A DNA stretch of 55,787 nt from Alphaproteobacteria bacterium (GCA_030835385.1 JAURPI010000037.1:1-55787), one strand, 5' to 3'; positions 35,997 to 46,618 are shown, numbered from the stretch's first letter. Notes: generated by a model from the letters alone, not told the origin. Program-made: numbers and translations.

Positions 35997-37628
35997 ATGG
36001 CAGGCTCAGTGACCAGCCTCACACAAGGTATTCGACCGTATCTGGTCTTGACCGCGCTCTGCATGGCTTTGTTCCTACCTGGACTTGCCTCTTTGCCGCC
36101 CACAGATCGTGATGAGTCACGATTTATGCAGGCCACAAAACAGATGCTCGAAACTGGTAATGTCGCCGTCATCCAATTTCAAGAAGAACCGCGCACCAAG
36201 AAACCAATCGGGATTCATTGGCTGCAGTACCCCTCTATCAAGTACACCGCTCAAGGCGATACCAGCGCACTATGGGCGTATCGTCTACCGTCAGCATTGG
36301 CAGCTTGGCTTTCCATACTGTGTATTTTTGCACTTGGCCGCAGAATGTTTGATGCCCGTATCGGCCTGATTGCTGCCGGACTTACGGCTTGCACCTTGAT
36401 CACAGCGGTAGAAGCTCATCTCGCCAAAACTGATGCGGTTCTATTGCTGACCGTTGTTGTTGCGCACATCGCGCTCTATCAGTTTTATAGCGCTCCACCG
36501 AACCACATACCCCGCCTAAGGGTTGCTCTCTTGTTTTGGGCTGCGGTAGGTGCCGGCCTGTTGATTAAGGGGCCAATTACAATCTTAGTCGCTAGCGCAA
36601 CAGCTATTGCGTTGTCTATCGCCGATCGAAGTGTCACCTGGCTGCGCGGCCTGCAGCCAGAGGTGGGCGTCCCTATTGCCTTGGCTTTTGTTCTACCGTG
36701 GCTGCTTGCTTCGGTCGCAAACGGACAAGACAATATCGTTCTAGCTTCTTTGGCGGAGGACTTTCTGCCCAAGTTGTTCGGCGGCGCCGAGGGCCACGGC
36801 GCACCACCAGGCACTCATCTAATCGTTGCGCCAATCACACTTTGGCCAGCTTCACTGCTTCTTATCCCAGGCGCCATCTTGGCCTGGAGCAACCGCCAAG
36901 ATCCTGCCATACGCTTTGCATTGGCATGGGCTGCTGCAACGTGGCTGATGTTTGAGTTAGTGCCGACTAAGCTGCCCCATTATATCCTTCCAGCGACCCC
37001 GGGTGTGGCGCTAGCGGCAGCTGCAGCGCTTTCTATATCCGACACAAGTAGAGCGCGCTGGAACAATGTTTTATGGACCGGAATCACCTTAGTGATTGGA
37101 GGCGGTCTATATTGGGCAACCCTCTCCTATGACGGTAATCAAATTTCATCAGGTGTCTTGATGCTCGTTCTCATAACTGCCATCGGCGCACTCTGGTTGC
37201 AACGCACAGATTTGGTTTTAATCGTGCCCGCAACGGCGGTTTTGAGTTTTGGACTGATTGTCGGGTGGGTTCTCCCCAACATGCGTGACCTGGCATTAAG
37301 CCCTAAGTTGGCCACATCAATCCAGACACACATGACTCCAGATAGCCCTGGTATTGCTCTATCGCGTTATCATGAACCATCAGTAGTATTTCTGGTTGGC
37401 ACAAATGCCTGGCTGACCACCCCTCGCAATGTCGCCGCCCACGTTGCCGCCGACCCATTGGCCCTAGGTGTTGTTGCAACGACTCAATTGGAGAACGTGG
37501 GTGAAATGATCGCCGCCACCCAGGGGGTCATGGAGGTTGTCGATACCGTGGATGGCTACAATTATTCCAAAGGTCGGAGAGAATCCATGTCGATCATTCG
37601 TAGTCGCCCCCAAGGGGTGATTGAATGA
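35997..37628 (+). CDS. GT39/ArnT-like membrane glycosyltransferase (second copy)
   Basis: A 543-residue polytopic protein of the ArnT/PMT_2 type. The catalytic acidic loop reads PPTDRDESRFMQATKQMLETG, followed by EEPRTKKPIGIHWLQYP, the ArnT-like spacing, and about a dozen hydrophobic segments. ATG 35997 has GGA 6 bases upstream; ATG 35967 is an alternative. It is not a close copy of the gene at 29755-31251 but has the same architecture, and it is likewise coupled to a PAP2 gene (ATGA at 37625). Transfer of a sugar to lipid A is the usual role of ArnT-type enzymes; here it is inferred. Confidence 0.88.
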   Translation: MAGSVTSLTQGIRPYLVLTALCMALFLPGLASLPPTDRDESRFMQATKQMLETGNVAVIQFQEEPRTKKPIGIHWLQYPSIKYTAQGDTSALWAYRLPSALAAWLSILCIFALGRRMFDARIGLIAAGLTACTLITAVEAHLAKTDAVLLLTVVVAHIALYQFYSAPPNHIPRLRVALLFWAAVGAGLLIKGPITILVASATAIALSIADRSVTWLRGLQPEVGVPIALAFVLPWLLASVANGQDNIVLASLAEDFLPKLFGGAEGHGAPPGTHLIVAPITLWPASLLLIPGAILAWSNRQDPAIRFALAWAAATWLMFELVPTKLPHYILPATPGVALAAAAALSISDTSRARWNNVLWTGITLVIGGGLYWATLSYDGNQISSGVLMLVLITAIGALWLQRTDLVLIVPATAVLSFGLIVGWVLPNMRDLALSPKLATSIQTHMTPDSPGIALSRYHEPSVVFLVGTNAWLTTPRNVAAHVAADPLALGVVATTQLENVGEMIAATQGVMEVVDTVDGYNYSKGRRESMSIIRSRPQGVIE

Positions 37629-38305
37629 AGCCCATATATCACATCCTTAAAGGGGACCTGATACGACTGCGCCCCTGGCTCATAATGGTCACAATCGTCT
37701 CTAGTGCATTCATTTTGTTCTGGGACATTCCGCTGGCTTGGTATTTTGAGACAGAGCTCGATCCCAGCGTTCACAGAATAATGGGAACAGTTACGGAAGC
37801 CGCGAACGGCGCCTTTTGGTATGGACTGGCGGTCCTTGGCCATGCCACCAGCCTTACCCTCGCCCACCGAGCCAAAGACAAAGAACGCGTCACCAAGTTC
37901 CGAAACCAGGCGCGCGCATGGGTCTTCATGCTTGTATCTATGCTGACAGCAGCTGCGCTCATCAATTTCTTAAAAATTGCTGTTGGTCGATATCTCCCAC
38001 GCTACCTATTTGATAACGACCTATCTGGGTTCGAGCCATTTGGGGTGGCCCTTAAGATGGCTAGCCTCCCATCAGGTCATGCCCAGTCAATTTGGTCAGC
38101 AATGATCGCCCTGGCATTTTTAACGCCGCGATTTGCCCCTTTATATTTTTTCGTCGCGTTCATGGTCAGCATCAGCCGCTTTGTCACAGCTGTTCACTTT
38201 GTCAGTGACGTTATCGTCGGAAGCTTCTTGAGCATTGTTATCGCTGTCTTGATGCGCCGCTGGTTTGAACGCAACAACCAAACTGTACGACTTTCGATGC
38301 CTTAA
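37625..38305 (+). CDS. PAP2-family membrane phosphatase (second copy)
   Basis: A 226-residue membrane protein with PAP2 motifs KIAVGRYLPR (117-126), LPSGHAQS (His-152) and SRFVTAVHFVSD (184-195). Motif 1 is unusual: Leu-124 sits where the family normally has Arg of the RP pair, although Arg-122 and Arg-126 are near. It is translationally coupled to the GT39 gene. It converges with tlpA, the two stop codons sharing TTAA. Confidence 0.88.
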   Translation: MKPIYHILKGDLIRLRPWLIMVTIVSSAFILFWDIPLAWYFETELDPSVHRIMGTVTEAANGAFWYGLAVLGHATSLTLAHRAKDKERVTKFRNQARAWVFMLVSMLTAAALINFLKIAVGRYLPRYLFDNDLSGFEPFGVALKMASLPSGHAQSIWSAMIALAFLTPRFAPLYFFVAFMVSISRFVTAVHFVSDVIVGSFLSIVIAVLMRRWFERNNQTVRLSMP

Positions 38306-38865
38306 GGGCTTGGTTCGGCGAGTCCTAACAAAACGTCTTTAATCGCAGGATCATTCCATTCGGCTGTTCCCTCCAGCCGAGCCACTTCCATGCCATTGGG
38401 ACTGATTATCAGTGTGGTGGGAAGACCTCGGATGTTGGCGGCCCGAGCGAAAGTCGTTCCATCAGACACATAAAGATCCAAATTGGACCAACCATTTGTC
38501 TCTAAAAAAGGTGCGGCTACGCGAGCCCCTTCCCTATCTTGAGAAAGAGCGATCACATGCAACCGATCCCCCCCTAGATCGTCCTGGAGTGCGTCAAGCG
38601 TAGGCATTTCACGAATACAGGGAGCGCACCACGTCGCCCAAAGGTTAACGACCAGGACTTTCCCTTCAAAGTCAGCGATAGCTATGTCCGTCCCGTCTCG
38701 GTCCTGAAAAGGTGTATCTGGCACGACGAGCGGCTCGTCATGCCATTTCAGTTTTTCGATCCCAGACTCTGCTGCGCTGGACAGGGGCGCTGGCGCGATG
38801 GTAAGGACCGCGACAACGACGAGCGCTGTAAGGCTCTGGGCCGCGAAAATTAAGACCTTTGGCAT
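38302..38865 (-). CDS. tlpA: TlpA-like membrane-anchored thioredoxin
   Basis: A 187-residue periplasmic thiol-disulfide protein with an N-terminal hydrophobic anchor or signal (residues ~5-30, ending SSAAES) and a thioredoxin fold with the active site [16 protein letters not shown], then [13 protein letters not shown] with the cis-Pro. TlpA proteins reduce partners in cytochrome c maturation. It is divergent from argH with only 42 bases between the starts. Confidence 0.92.
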   Translation of the reverse strand: MPKVLIFAAQSLTALVVVAVLTIAPAPLSSAAESGIEKLKWHDEPLVVPDTPFQDRDGTDIAIADFEGKVLVVNLWATWCAPCIREMPTLDALQDDLGGDRLHVIALSQDREGARVAAPFLETNGWSNLDLYVSDGTTFARAANIRGLPTTLIISPNGMEVARLEGTAEWNDPAIKDVLLGLAEPSP

Positions 38866-38907
38866 CGTTTAGTCCTTGTATACTGCCCAATAGGCAGGAG
38901 GTGTCTC

Positions 38908-40302
38908 ATGACCAGCCAGATCTGGGGCGGTCGGTTTTCCGGCGGCCCATCTGACATAATGGAAGCAATCAACGCTTCTATCGATTTCGACCAGCGCCTC
39001 GCGAAGCAGGACATCCGGGGCTCGCGGGCGCATTGCGCCATGCTTGTAGCCCAAGGCATTCTGTCAAAAGACGACGGCGAAGCCATTATGAATGGGCTTC
39101 TCAAGATTGAGAAAGACATAGGCGACGGTAGCTTCACATTCAAGCGGGCGTTGGAAGACATCCACATGAATATCGAAGGCCGCTTAGCCGATTTGATCGG
39201 CGAGCCCGCTGGCCGGCTACACACCGCTCGGTCCCGGAATGACCAAGTTGCGACAGATTTCCGCCTCTGGGTACGGGCCGCCATCGACACCATCGATGAC
39301 CAGCTAAAGGGATTGCAAAAGGTCCTGATTGATAAAGCTGAAGAACATGCAGACACGGTCATGCCTGGGTTTACCCATCTTCAGGCAGCTCAACCGGTGA
39401 CATTTGGTCATCATTTACTGGCATACGTGGAAATGATCGGCCGGGACAGGGGACGCTTTGCCGATGCGCGGGCACGGCTGAATGAAAGCCCGTTGGGCGC
39501 CGGTGCATTGGCCGGCACCTCGTTCCCACTCGATCGGGATCGGACATCAAAAGACTTAGATTTCGATAGACCGATGGCTAATTCTCTGGACGCTGTTTCC
39601 GATCGTGACTTTGCACTGGAGTTCCTGTCCGCCGCGTCAATCCTGTCCGTCCACTTGTCTCGTTTGGCAGAAGAATTGGTGATCTGGGCGAGTGCACAAT
39701 TCAGCTTTGTCTCTTTTACTGACGCGTTCTCCACTGGCAGCTCGATGATGCCTCAAAAGCGCAATCCGGATGCGGCTGAATTGCTGCGAGGCAAGGTTGG
39801 GCGGGTTATCGGTGCGATGAACGGTCTCCTGATCGTTGTCAAAGGATTACCTCTGACCTATTCGAAGGACATGCAGGAAGACAAAGAACCCGTCTTCGCC
39901 GTTTTCGATACGCTTGAGTTATGCCTCGCGGCTGCAACGGGCATGATCGCTGATATCGGCGTCAACAAAGCTGCAATGCGGGATGCTGCCGGTTCAGGCT
40001 ACACAACCGCCACAGACCTTGCGGATTGGCTCGTGCGGGAAAAGAACGTGGCTTTCCGCGAGTCCCACCATATCGCCGGACAAGTTGTAAAGCTGGCCGA
40101 GGATAAGGACTGTGGCCTTGAAGACTTAACGGCAAGTGACCTGAGTACAGTCGACGAACGTTTAACTGCCGATGCGCTCGCAGTTGTAACCGTAGAAGCC
40201 TCCGTAAACAGTAGAACTAGTTATGGAGGAACCGCTCCAGACAATGTACGTGCGCAAGTCGCTGCAGCGCGAGAACGGTTTTTGACGGGAGGCAACCCAT
40301 GA
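38908..40302 (+). CDS. argH: argininosuccinate lyase
   Basis: Last step of arginine synthesis. The 464-residue protein has [17 protein letters not shown] at the N-terminus, [35 protein letters not shown] and the fumarase-superfamily signature [12 protein letters not shown] near residue 277-288. A near-perfect ribosome-binding site AGGAGGTG precedes ATG 38908. Its stop overlaps the start of lptM (ATGA). Confidence 0.98.
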   Translation: MTSQIWGGRFSGGPSDIMEAINASIDFDQRLAKQDIRGSRAHCAMLVAQGILSKDDGEAIMNGLLKIEKDIGDGSFTFKRALEDIHMNIEGRLADLIGEPAGRLHTARSRNDQVATDFRLWVRAAIDTIDDQLKGLQKVLIDKAEEHADTVMPGFTHLQAAQPVTFGHHLLAYVEMIGRDRGRFADARARLNESPLGAGALAGTSFPLDRDRTSKDLDFDRPMANSLDAVSDRDFALEFLSAASILSVHLSRLAEELVIWASAQFSFVSFTDAFSTGSSMMPQKRNPDAAELLRGKVGRVIGAMNGLLIVVKGLPLTYSKDMQEDKEPVFAVFDTLELCLAAATGMIADIGVNKAAMRDAAGSGYTTATDLADWLVREKNVAFRESHHIAGQVVKLAEDKDCGLEDLTASDLSTVDERLTADALAVVTVEASVNSRTSYGGTAPDNVRAQVAAARERFLTGGNP

Positions 40303-40436
40303 CCCGCGCAATACGCGTTTTCGCGATTTGCGTCGCCGTGGTGTTATGCCTCGGCAGCTTGACCGCCTGTGGGAAAAAGAGCGCGTTAACACCGCCACCG
40401 GATTCTCAATATCCGAAACAGTATCCGCGTCAGTAG
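40299..40436 (+). CDS. lptM: small lipoprotein LptM (YifL family)
   Basis: A 45-residue lipoprotein: [20 protein letters not shown], lipobox LTAC with Cys-24, followed by [10 protein letters not shown] and a short polar tail. This is the YifL/LptM pattern (C-G-x-K-x-x-L-x-x-P). In E. coli LptM binds LptD and helps its disulfide maturation. The argH-lptM-lysA order supports the call. The ATG overlaps the argH stop and lysA starts 18 bases downstream. Confidence 0.9.
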   Translation: MTRAIRVFAICVAVVLCLGSLTACGKKSALTPPPDSQYPKQYPRQ

Positions 40437-40454
40437 ATCTACGGACAGATCACA

Positions 40455-41732
40455 ATGGACCACTTTCAATACCGCGAGGGCGTCCTTCACGCTGAAGACG
40501 TGTCGATACCCGCCATTGCAGCAGCAGTTGGAACTCCATTCTATTGCTATTCTGCGGCGACATTGACCCGTCACTACCGTGTGTTTGCCGATGCATTAGA
40601 GGGGCTCGATACACGCGTATGCTTCTCCGCCAAAGCCAACGGGAACTTGGCGGTTTTGCGCCTTCTCGGAAACCTAGGCGCTGGTTGCGACGTGGTCTCC
40701 GGTGGCGAGCTTAAGCGCGCCCTCGCCGCTGGTATCCCAGCAGAGAAAATCGTGTTTTCAGGCGTTGGTAAAACTGCTGAGGAACTCGCACTCGCATTAG
40801 ACAGTGGTGTTGGTCAGATCAACGTTGAGTCCGAAGCTGAACTCAATCGATTGAATGATATTGCCTCCAAAGTAGGGCAAACAGCACCCATAGCGTTTCG
40901 GGTAAACCCGGACGTGGATGCAGCAACACACGACAAGATTTCAACCGGGCGCAAAGAAGACAAGTTTGGTGTCGCTTGGGAAGATGCGCCGCGGCTCTAC
41001 GAAGTTGCAGATGCACTTTCTGGGATCGACGTGCGCGGCGTTGCCGTCCACATTGGATCACAGATCACTGACCTCGCTCCTTTCGAAACTGCCTTTACAA
41101 AAGTGGCCGGTCTGGTTGAGAACCTACGCAAAGCTGGAATTGATATTCGGACAGTAGACCTGGGTGGTGGCCTCGGCGTGCCCTACAAGCGCGACAATAC
41201 GGCACCACCAAGCCCAGCAGAATATGGCGACGTGGTACGCCGCACAGTCAGCAATCTTGGTTGCACCATTTTATTCGAACCAGGAAGGGTGATCGCTGCG
41301 AACGCCGGCATCCTGGTCACCAAAGTCGTCTATGTGAAGCCCGGTGAAACAAAGGAATTTGTTATCGTTGACGCAGCGATGAACGATCTTGTCCGGCCAG
41401 CAATGTACGACGCCCATCATGATGTGTTGCCTGTCACCGAGCCGAATGCAGGTTCAGCCAAAAAGACGATAGATATCGTCGGGCCAGTTTGCGAAACAGG
41501 GGACCGCTTCACACGCGACGCAACTCTCAGTCCACTCGAAGAAGACGATCTCATCGCATTCGCAACCGCTGGTGCGTATGGCGCCGTAATGGCATCGACC
41601 TACAACACCAGACCTCTGGTGCCGGAGGTTATGGTGAACGGAGACTCATTCGCCATTATTCGGAAAAGGCCTGCTGTCGAGGACCTATGGGCGTTGGAAA
41701 ACCTACCCGATTGGATGACAGACGAGAATTAG
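40455..41732 (+). CDS. lysA: diaminopimelate decarboxylase
   Basis: Converts meso-diaminopimelate to lysine. The 425-residue PLP enzyme (alanine-racemase-type barrel) has CFSAKANGNLAVLRLL with the PLP lysine near residue 61, GAGCDVVSGGELKRALAAG, HIGSQITD, VDLGGGLGVPY, FEPGRVIAANAGIL, and GPVCETGDRF plus AGAYGAVMASTYN near the C-terminus. All catalytic segments are present. Confidence 0.98.
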   Translation: MDHFQYREGVLHAEDVSIPAIAAAVGTPFYCYSAATLTRHYRVFADALEGLDTRVCFSAKANGNLAVLRLLGNLGAGCDVVSGGELKRALAAGIPAEKIVFSGVGKTAEELALALDSGVGQINVESEAELNRLNDIASKVGQTAPIAFRVNPDVDAATHDKISTGRKEDKFGVAWEDAPRLYEVADALSGIDVRGVAVHIGSQITDLAPFETAFTKVAGLVENLRKAGIDIRTVDLGGGLGVPYKRDNTAPPSPAEYGDVVRRTVSNLGCTILFEPGRVIAANAGILVTKVVYVKPGETKEFVIVDAAMNDLVRPAMYDAHHDVLPVTEPNAGSAKKTIDIVGPVCETGDRFTRDATLSPLEEDDLIAFATAGAYGAVMASTYNTRPLVPEVMVNGDSFAIIRKRPAVEDLWALENLPDWMTDEN

Positions 41733-41784
41733 TGCCACTTGGTTCTGGAATTGAACCAGACCAGACCTCAGCCTAAACTCCACT

Positions 41785-44301
41785 ATGTCTCGGAATTGGC
41801 GTGAATTATTGCGGCTCCGCCGCCTCATAGCCCGCCGCCTCCTGTTATCGCGCCTTAGCCTTGGGCTTGAACGCATAACAGCAGCGGTTTGGGTCCCGAT
41901 TCTTATGCTCGGCGGCTTTGTCGCCGTTGCGTTGTTTGACCTATTGCCGCTACTTCCCGGTTTTTTACACGGACTGTGCCTCGCCATCTTTGTGGTTGCG
42001 TTGCTTTGGAAAGTGCGAACAGGGTTTTCTGGCTTCTCCTGGCCAACCGCTCTTCAGGCAAAACACCATCTGGAAACTTCATCGGGCGTCAGCCACCGGC
42101 CACTTACAGCCTGGGAGGATAATCTCGGCTACAAAGCAGGTCCGGGACAAAACAAACTTTGGCTCGCGCATCGTCTACGCATGTTTGCGTTTATTGAACG
42201 GTTGCACGCCCCGCGCCCAGGCGCAGTCGTCGCCGCAATAGATCAGTTCGCAATCCGTGGACTAGTTGTGCTGCTTTGCGTTGTCGGCCTTCTAGGGGCC
42301 CAAGGTGATATCGGACCTCGCTTTGTTCGCGCTGTAAATCCGGCGCTGGCCAGCGACACAGGTCCCGTCGATGTGAAGGTTTGGGTTACACCCCCAACTT
42401 ATACAAACAGACCTCCGATCCTGCTTGACCCGTTCGTCGAGATGATGACGAACGATCCAATCGTCGTCCCCGAAGGGACTCAGGTCTTAGTCGTTGTCAC
42501 CGGTTCAAAACGCCCAGCCCGACTGGTCGTCAGCGAAACCAGCATTGACCTCGCAATGATGGACGATGCAAGCCATAGATACGAAGGGCCACTTCCAACC
42601 GGGACTAAGATGGAAGTGCGACAAACCAGCAAAATATTGGCGACCTGGACTCTCTCTCCACTTGCCGACAATCAGCCAGAAATTACCGTGAGCGAACCAC
42701 CGAGCGAAACAGGCCGCTTTCGTGTCGGGATTAGATACGCCGCCGAAGATGATTATGGGGTGGTCTCTGTGTCAGGCCACATCGACCGACCAGACGAAAC
42801 ACGCCCGTATGCAAAAAATTGGGTGACGGATTTCTCTGTTTCTGTGCCACCGCTAACCCCACAGAAAATTGAGCACCAGTCTTTTCATGATTTCACCGCC
42901 CATCCTTGGGCTGGCAAAGACGTCGCCCTAAAACTGACAGCCCGCGATGCCGCCGGACAAAGCGGCGTGAGTGAGTTGACTACCTTTCGCCTTCCTGAAC
43001 GCAGGTTTTCCCATCTCGTTGCCGCGACAATTATTCAATACCGCAAAGACTTGATCGACGATCCCTCCACCGCGCCCATGGCCGCTCGCGCTTTAAGCCG
43101 TCTCATGGAAGTGCCGGAAAACTATGGCGGCGACGTCATCGCTCATCTGGCAATGGCCAGCGCCCGCAGCCGGCTCGACTTACAAGATGCGACCGACGTT
43201 TTGGACAGCGTCATCGATTTAATGTGGCGTGCGGCCATACGCATGGAAGACGGCGTGATGGCTGTTGCAGAACAGGCGCTGAAAGATGCTGAAGAGGCGC
43301 TGAGTGAAGCAATAGAGAACGGCGCGTCCCCAGAAGAAATTGGACGGCGCATTGAGCGTCTTCAACGCGACCTCATGGCATACTACCAGGCCTTGATGAA
43401 AAACATACCCGAGGGAAGTTTCCCACTAAGCGGGCAGGCCGGTGACATGCAAACGATGGGATTCCAGGATTTAGCAGAGATGATGGAGCAATTACTCCAA
43501 CTCTCTGATATGGGTGCAGAGGACGCGGCCAAAGAGATGCTGTCAGAGCTCAAGAATATGTTGGAGCAGCTTCGCAATACAGCACTCAGCCCCATGGACA
43601 ATCCAGAAGTCGAAGCCGCCCGGCAGATGATGGAAGACCTCAAGCAAATCACCCGGCAACAGTCAGGCATGCTCAACAAAACCTTTGAGCAAGCGCAGCA
43701 GCAAGCGCTGGAACGCGCCCAAAGCGATCCTCGTGACCGAGATGCTGCTCGTGATTCAGAACAGCAAGATCAGCAAAACGATCGCAGTGAAGAACAATCA
43801 AATAAAGCAATAGACGGTGAAGACGCCGCAGAACAACAGCAGCAATTACGGCAGCGTTTAGGCGATTTGATGAGTAAAATGGCTGAGATGACTGGGCAGC
43901 TTCCTGACGAACTGGGAGACGCGGATCAAGCCATGCAAGATGCAGAGCGCGCTTTGCGCCAAGAATCCTGGCGATCTGCATCAGACGCACAAGCAGATGC
44001 TTTAGCCAATCTTCAAAATGGCATGCAGGGAGCTGCTCAACAAATCATGGAAGCCCTGGCTGAACAGGGATTGGCAGGTCTTATTCCGATCCCAGGTCAG
44101 GCCGGACAACCCCTTGGGGCAATGGGACCAAACCTCGGTCCAGATGACGGCAAAGATACAGAGTTGCCGACTGATCCCGACACACGCGGCTTGTCACAGC
44201 GTTCCCGTGAAATCCTTCAAGAAATCAGACGCCGCTCAGGTCAACGGCTTCGACCGCGTGAAGAGCGACAATACCTCCGGCGCTTATTGGAACAGTTTTA
44301 G
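41785..44301 (+). CDS. TIGR02302/DUF4175-family membrane protein
   Basis: The 838-residue protein has an Arg-rich cytoplasmic N-terminus, two to three membrane segments in the first 180 residues (VWVPILMLGGFVAVALFDLL, LCLAIFVVALLW, GLVVLLCVVGLLGA), a periplasmic beta-rich part (VDVKVWVTPPTYTNRPP) and a long helical, Gln/Glu-rich C-terminal half (about 450-790). This matches the alphaproteobacterial TIGR02302 family, of unknown function, usually located after lysA as here. It ends in an Arg-rich segment and converges with the zinc-finger gene by a 4-nt overlap. Confidence 0.88.
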   Translation: MSRNWRELLRLRRLIARRLLLSRLSLGLERITAAVWVPILMLGGFVAVALFDLLPLLPGFLHGLCLAIFVVALLWKVRTGFSGFSWPTALQAKHHLETSSGVSHRPLTAWEDNLGYKAGPGQNKLWLAHRLRMFAFIERLHAPRPGAVVAAIDQFAIRGLVVLLCVVGLLGAQGDIGPRFVRAVNPALASDTGPVDVKVWVTPPTYTNRPPILLDPFVEMMTNDPIVVPEGTQVLVVVTGSKRPARLVVSETSIDLAMMDDASHRYEGPLPTGTKMEVRQTSKILATWTLSPLADNQPEITVSEPPSETGRFRVGIRYAAEDDYGVVSVSGHIDRPDETRPYAKNWVTDFSVSVPPLTPQKIEHQSFHDFTAHPWAGKDVALKLTARDAAGQSGVSELTTFRLPERRFSHLVAATIIQYRKDLIDDPSTAPMAARALSRLMEVPENYGGDVIAHLAMASARSRLDLQDATDVLDSVIDLMWRAAIRMEDGVMAVAEQALKDAEEALSEAIENGASPEEIGRRIERLQRDLMAYYQALMKNIPEGSFPLSGQAGDMQTMGFQDLAEMMEQLLQLSDMGAEDAAKEMLSELKNMLEQLRNTALSPMDNPEVEAARQMMEDLKQITRQQSGMLNKTFEQAQQQALERAQSDPRDRDAARDSEQQDQQNDRSEEQSNKAIDGEDAAEQQQQLRQRLGDLMSKMAEMTGQLPDELGDADQAMQDAERALRQESWRSASDAQADALANLQNGMQGAAQQIMEALAEQGLAGLIPIPGQAGQPLGAMGPNLGPDDGKDTELPTDPDTRGLSQRSREILQEIRRRSGQRLRPREERQYLRRLLEQF

Positions 44302-45705
44302 TCCCAATCCACCCGAAGGCTCGTGGCCGAATCAACAGGAAGCTGCAACTCAAATCTGTAGGGCAATGTCGAATTAGTATCGACGGTTGCCGAATCAGGT
44401 GGCGCCGTCGTTTCTTGCACAACTTCATTGTCTTTGTTGACCAACATCAACTTAATGTTGGGGACGTTCTGAATATCAGGCGTTAAGTTGGTAATGAATC
44501 CTGTGACAACAAGAGTCTGAACGCCACCCTTCATAATGCGAACAGGCTGCGGTGCAGAAATCCTGAGACCCTCAGCCTCATCGTCATCTAGGTTTAGCGC
44601 TTCATAAACGCCCTTAATACCCGGCCAAATTTCAGCCGACTGGTCACGCGCCATAAATAGAATACTGCCAATCAGCACGACGATAATTGTCAGCACCGCA
44701 GCCGTTACATAAGCGGGATCGATAGGCTTGCTTTTCTTTTTAGGCTTTTTCTTATCCGGTTTACCGGCATCACCTTCGCCAGAGCCCGCTCGAGAACCAC
44801 CGCCAAATTCATCATCCTCTGCGCCCTTAGCGGAACCACCAAAGTCTGGGCGATCCTCATCGGGATCTACAAGATCTTCTTCATCACCAGGCCGTTTAGC
44901 GCCTTGACTGAATCCTTCATCATCGTCATCTAGTCCGCCACCCTCTTCGCCATCTTCGTCATCATCGGGCCGCACACCGCTTTGACTGAAGCCTTCATCA
45001 TCTTCGCCGGCTAACGGATCATCTTCTAAATCATCTGGACCACCCTGACCGGGTCCACCGCTCGCGCCGCCGGCCTCACCTGGACCTCCAGACGCGCCAC
45101 CCCCGATCAGGCGCAACCTGTTGCTCGAATCCGTCGGATTTTTCTTTTTCCATCCAGGAAAGAGCTTCATCCCCTGAAGCATTGGTAAGGGCGTCCTCTC
45201 CCTTGAGCGACGTCGCTGCGGGCGCTGCCTGCGGGCCACGCATAGCCCCGCCTTCATCAAGCATAGACTGACCCGCGACCGGCGGCGGCTGTTGCTCGTT
45301 TCCTCTATCAAGCATGGACTGGCCGGTCATTGGTGCCGCGCCCGGACCCCCGGAGGCTCCAGCGCCCCCAACGGCATCTGGGGCACCTGCAGCGGCTGGA
45401 CCGCCAGTCGCCCCCTGCTCGGGTGGTGGACTGGCCGTGACGCTCTGACCAAGCGCTTGATTGGTAATGGCTGCTATTGCGGCGGTGTCCGGAACGCGGC
45501 TGCCACCGGTTCCTCCACCCATTTCACTGGCAGTTTCCTTGGCTTTTGACTCAGCTAGGACATCTGCTAGATCGATTTCATCAACGACAGCTGCCTGAAA
45601 CCAGGAAAGGCCACAGGTGGCACATTTCAGGCTTCGGCCCTTGCGGCCAAGCAACTAGGTCGGGATTTCAAAACCTGCGGCACAATTCGGGCACGGGATG
45701 CGCAT
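44298..45705 (-). pseudogene. MJ0042 zinc-finger/DUF3426 protein gene with in-frame TAG and frameshift
   Basis: ATG at 45705 has AGGA 6 bases upstream and reads MRIPCPNCAAGFEIPT, then TAG (45657-45655), then LLGRKGRSLKCATCG in the same frame. The stop thus splits the MJ0042 zinc ribbon between its two Cys pairs (5, 8 and 28, 31). Downstream, a Gly/Pro/Asp-rich linker changes frame in a run of five G (C on + at 45100-45104); four G would give continuous DRGGASGG. The rest has a membrane helix (AAVLTIIVVLIGSILFMA) and a C-terminal DUF3426 domain (IMKGGVQTLVVTGFITNLT). Either the gene is decaying or both lesions are assembly errors. Its intact counterpart usually neighbours ftsE. Confidence 0.82.
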
Positions 45706-45859
45706 GCAAGGTCCTGTGTTGGATGCCAGCAGAGTATACCATATAACGGGTCTACCCTATTACAAGACGTGGGAAATACTGGGATAACTGCGTCTTACAC
45801 TACAGGCAAGACGTTCTTTTTAGGTTAAGAGAGACGAAACAGAGTAACAGGCCTAAAGA

Positions 45860-46618
45860 GTGAAGATTTTCAACCCCCCAGAGACGCCAGATGGCACCGC
45901 TGCCGTGGAACTCAAAAACGTGAGTCTGCGCTACGACGACGGCCCTGATGTATTGTCCGCCCTCAATCTGGCTCTGCCACCTGGGTCATTCCATTTTCTG
46001 ACCGGTCCCTCTGGCGCGGGCAAAACCTCCCTGCTCAAACTGCTCTATCTCGCGCAGCGCCCGACCATGGGGTCTGTTCATTTGTTTGGAACAGACTTGA
46101 CAGCCGCCGCTCGGCGCTCCTTGCCTGCCATTCGTCGCAAGGTAGGTGTGGTGTTTCAGGATTTTCGGCTACTTGACCATCTTTCGGTTTTCGACAATGT
46201 CGCACTTCCTCTGCGGGTCGCCGCAGCAGCAGAACCAGAGATCAAAAGCAACGTTACAGAGCTTTTGTCATGGGTTGGGCTTGATGACTTTATGGATGCC
46301 AAACCAGCCGTTCTCTCGGGTGGCCAGAAGCAACGGGTCGCTATCGCAAGAGCCGTGGTGAATCGACCACGTCTAATTCTTGCTGACGAGCCAACGGGCA
46401 GTGTCGACGATGTAATCGCCATGCGGTTGATGCAGTTATTTATCGAGTTAAACAAATTGGGATCAAACATCATCATTGCGACACACAACGAGCAATTGGT
46501 TGCGCGATTTGGATATTCAAGGCTGGCATTGGCAGACAGCGCTTTGACTGAACTCCCCCCACTCAGTGATGGGAACGCCGCCGAATATGACCAGACGATC
46601 AATGAGCCACAGGCGTGA
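45860..46618 (+). CDS. ftsE: cell-division ABC ATPase FtsE
   Basis: FtsE with FtsX controls septal peptidoglycan hydrolases. The 252-residue ATPase has Walker [16 protein letters not shown] (~residue 50), Q-loop [22 protein letters not shown], signature [14 protein letters not shown] and Walker [14 protein letters not shown], then ATHNEQLV. It starts at GTG 45860 and its end overlaps the ftsX start. DFRLL with [14 protein letters not shown] is typical of FtsE rather than other ABC ATPases. Confidence 0.95.
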   Translation: MKIFNPPETPDGTAAVELKNVSLRYDDGPDVLSALNLALPPGSFHFLTGPSGAGKTSLLKLLYLAQRPTMGSVHLFGTDLTAAARRSLPAIRRKVGVVFQDFRLLDHLSVFDNVALPLRVAAAAEPEIKSNVTELLSWVGLDDFMDAKPAVLSGGQKQRVAIARAVVNRPRLILADEPTGSVDDVIAMRLMQLFIELNKLGSNIIIATHNEQLVARFGYSRLALADSALTELPPLSDGNAAEYDQTINEPQA

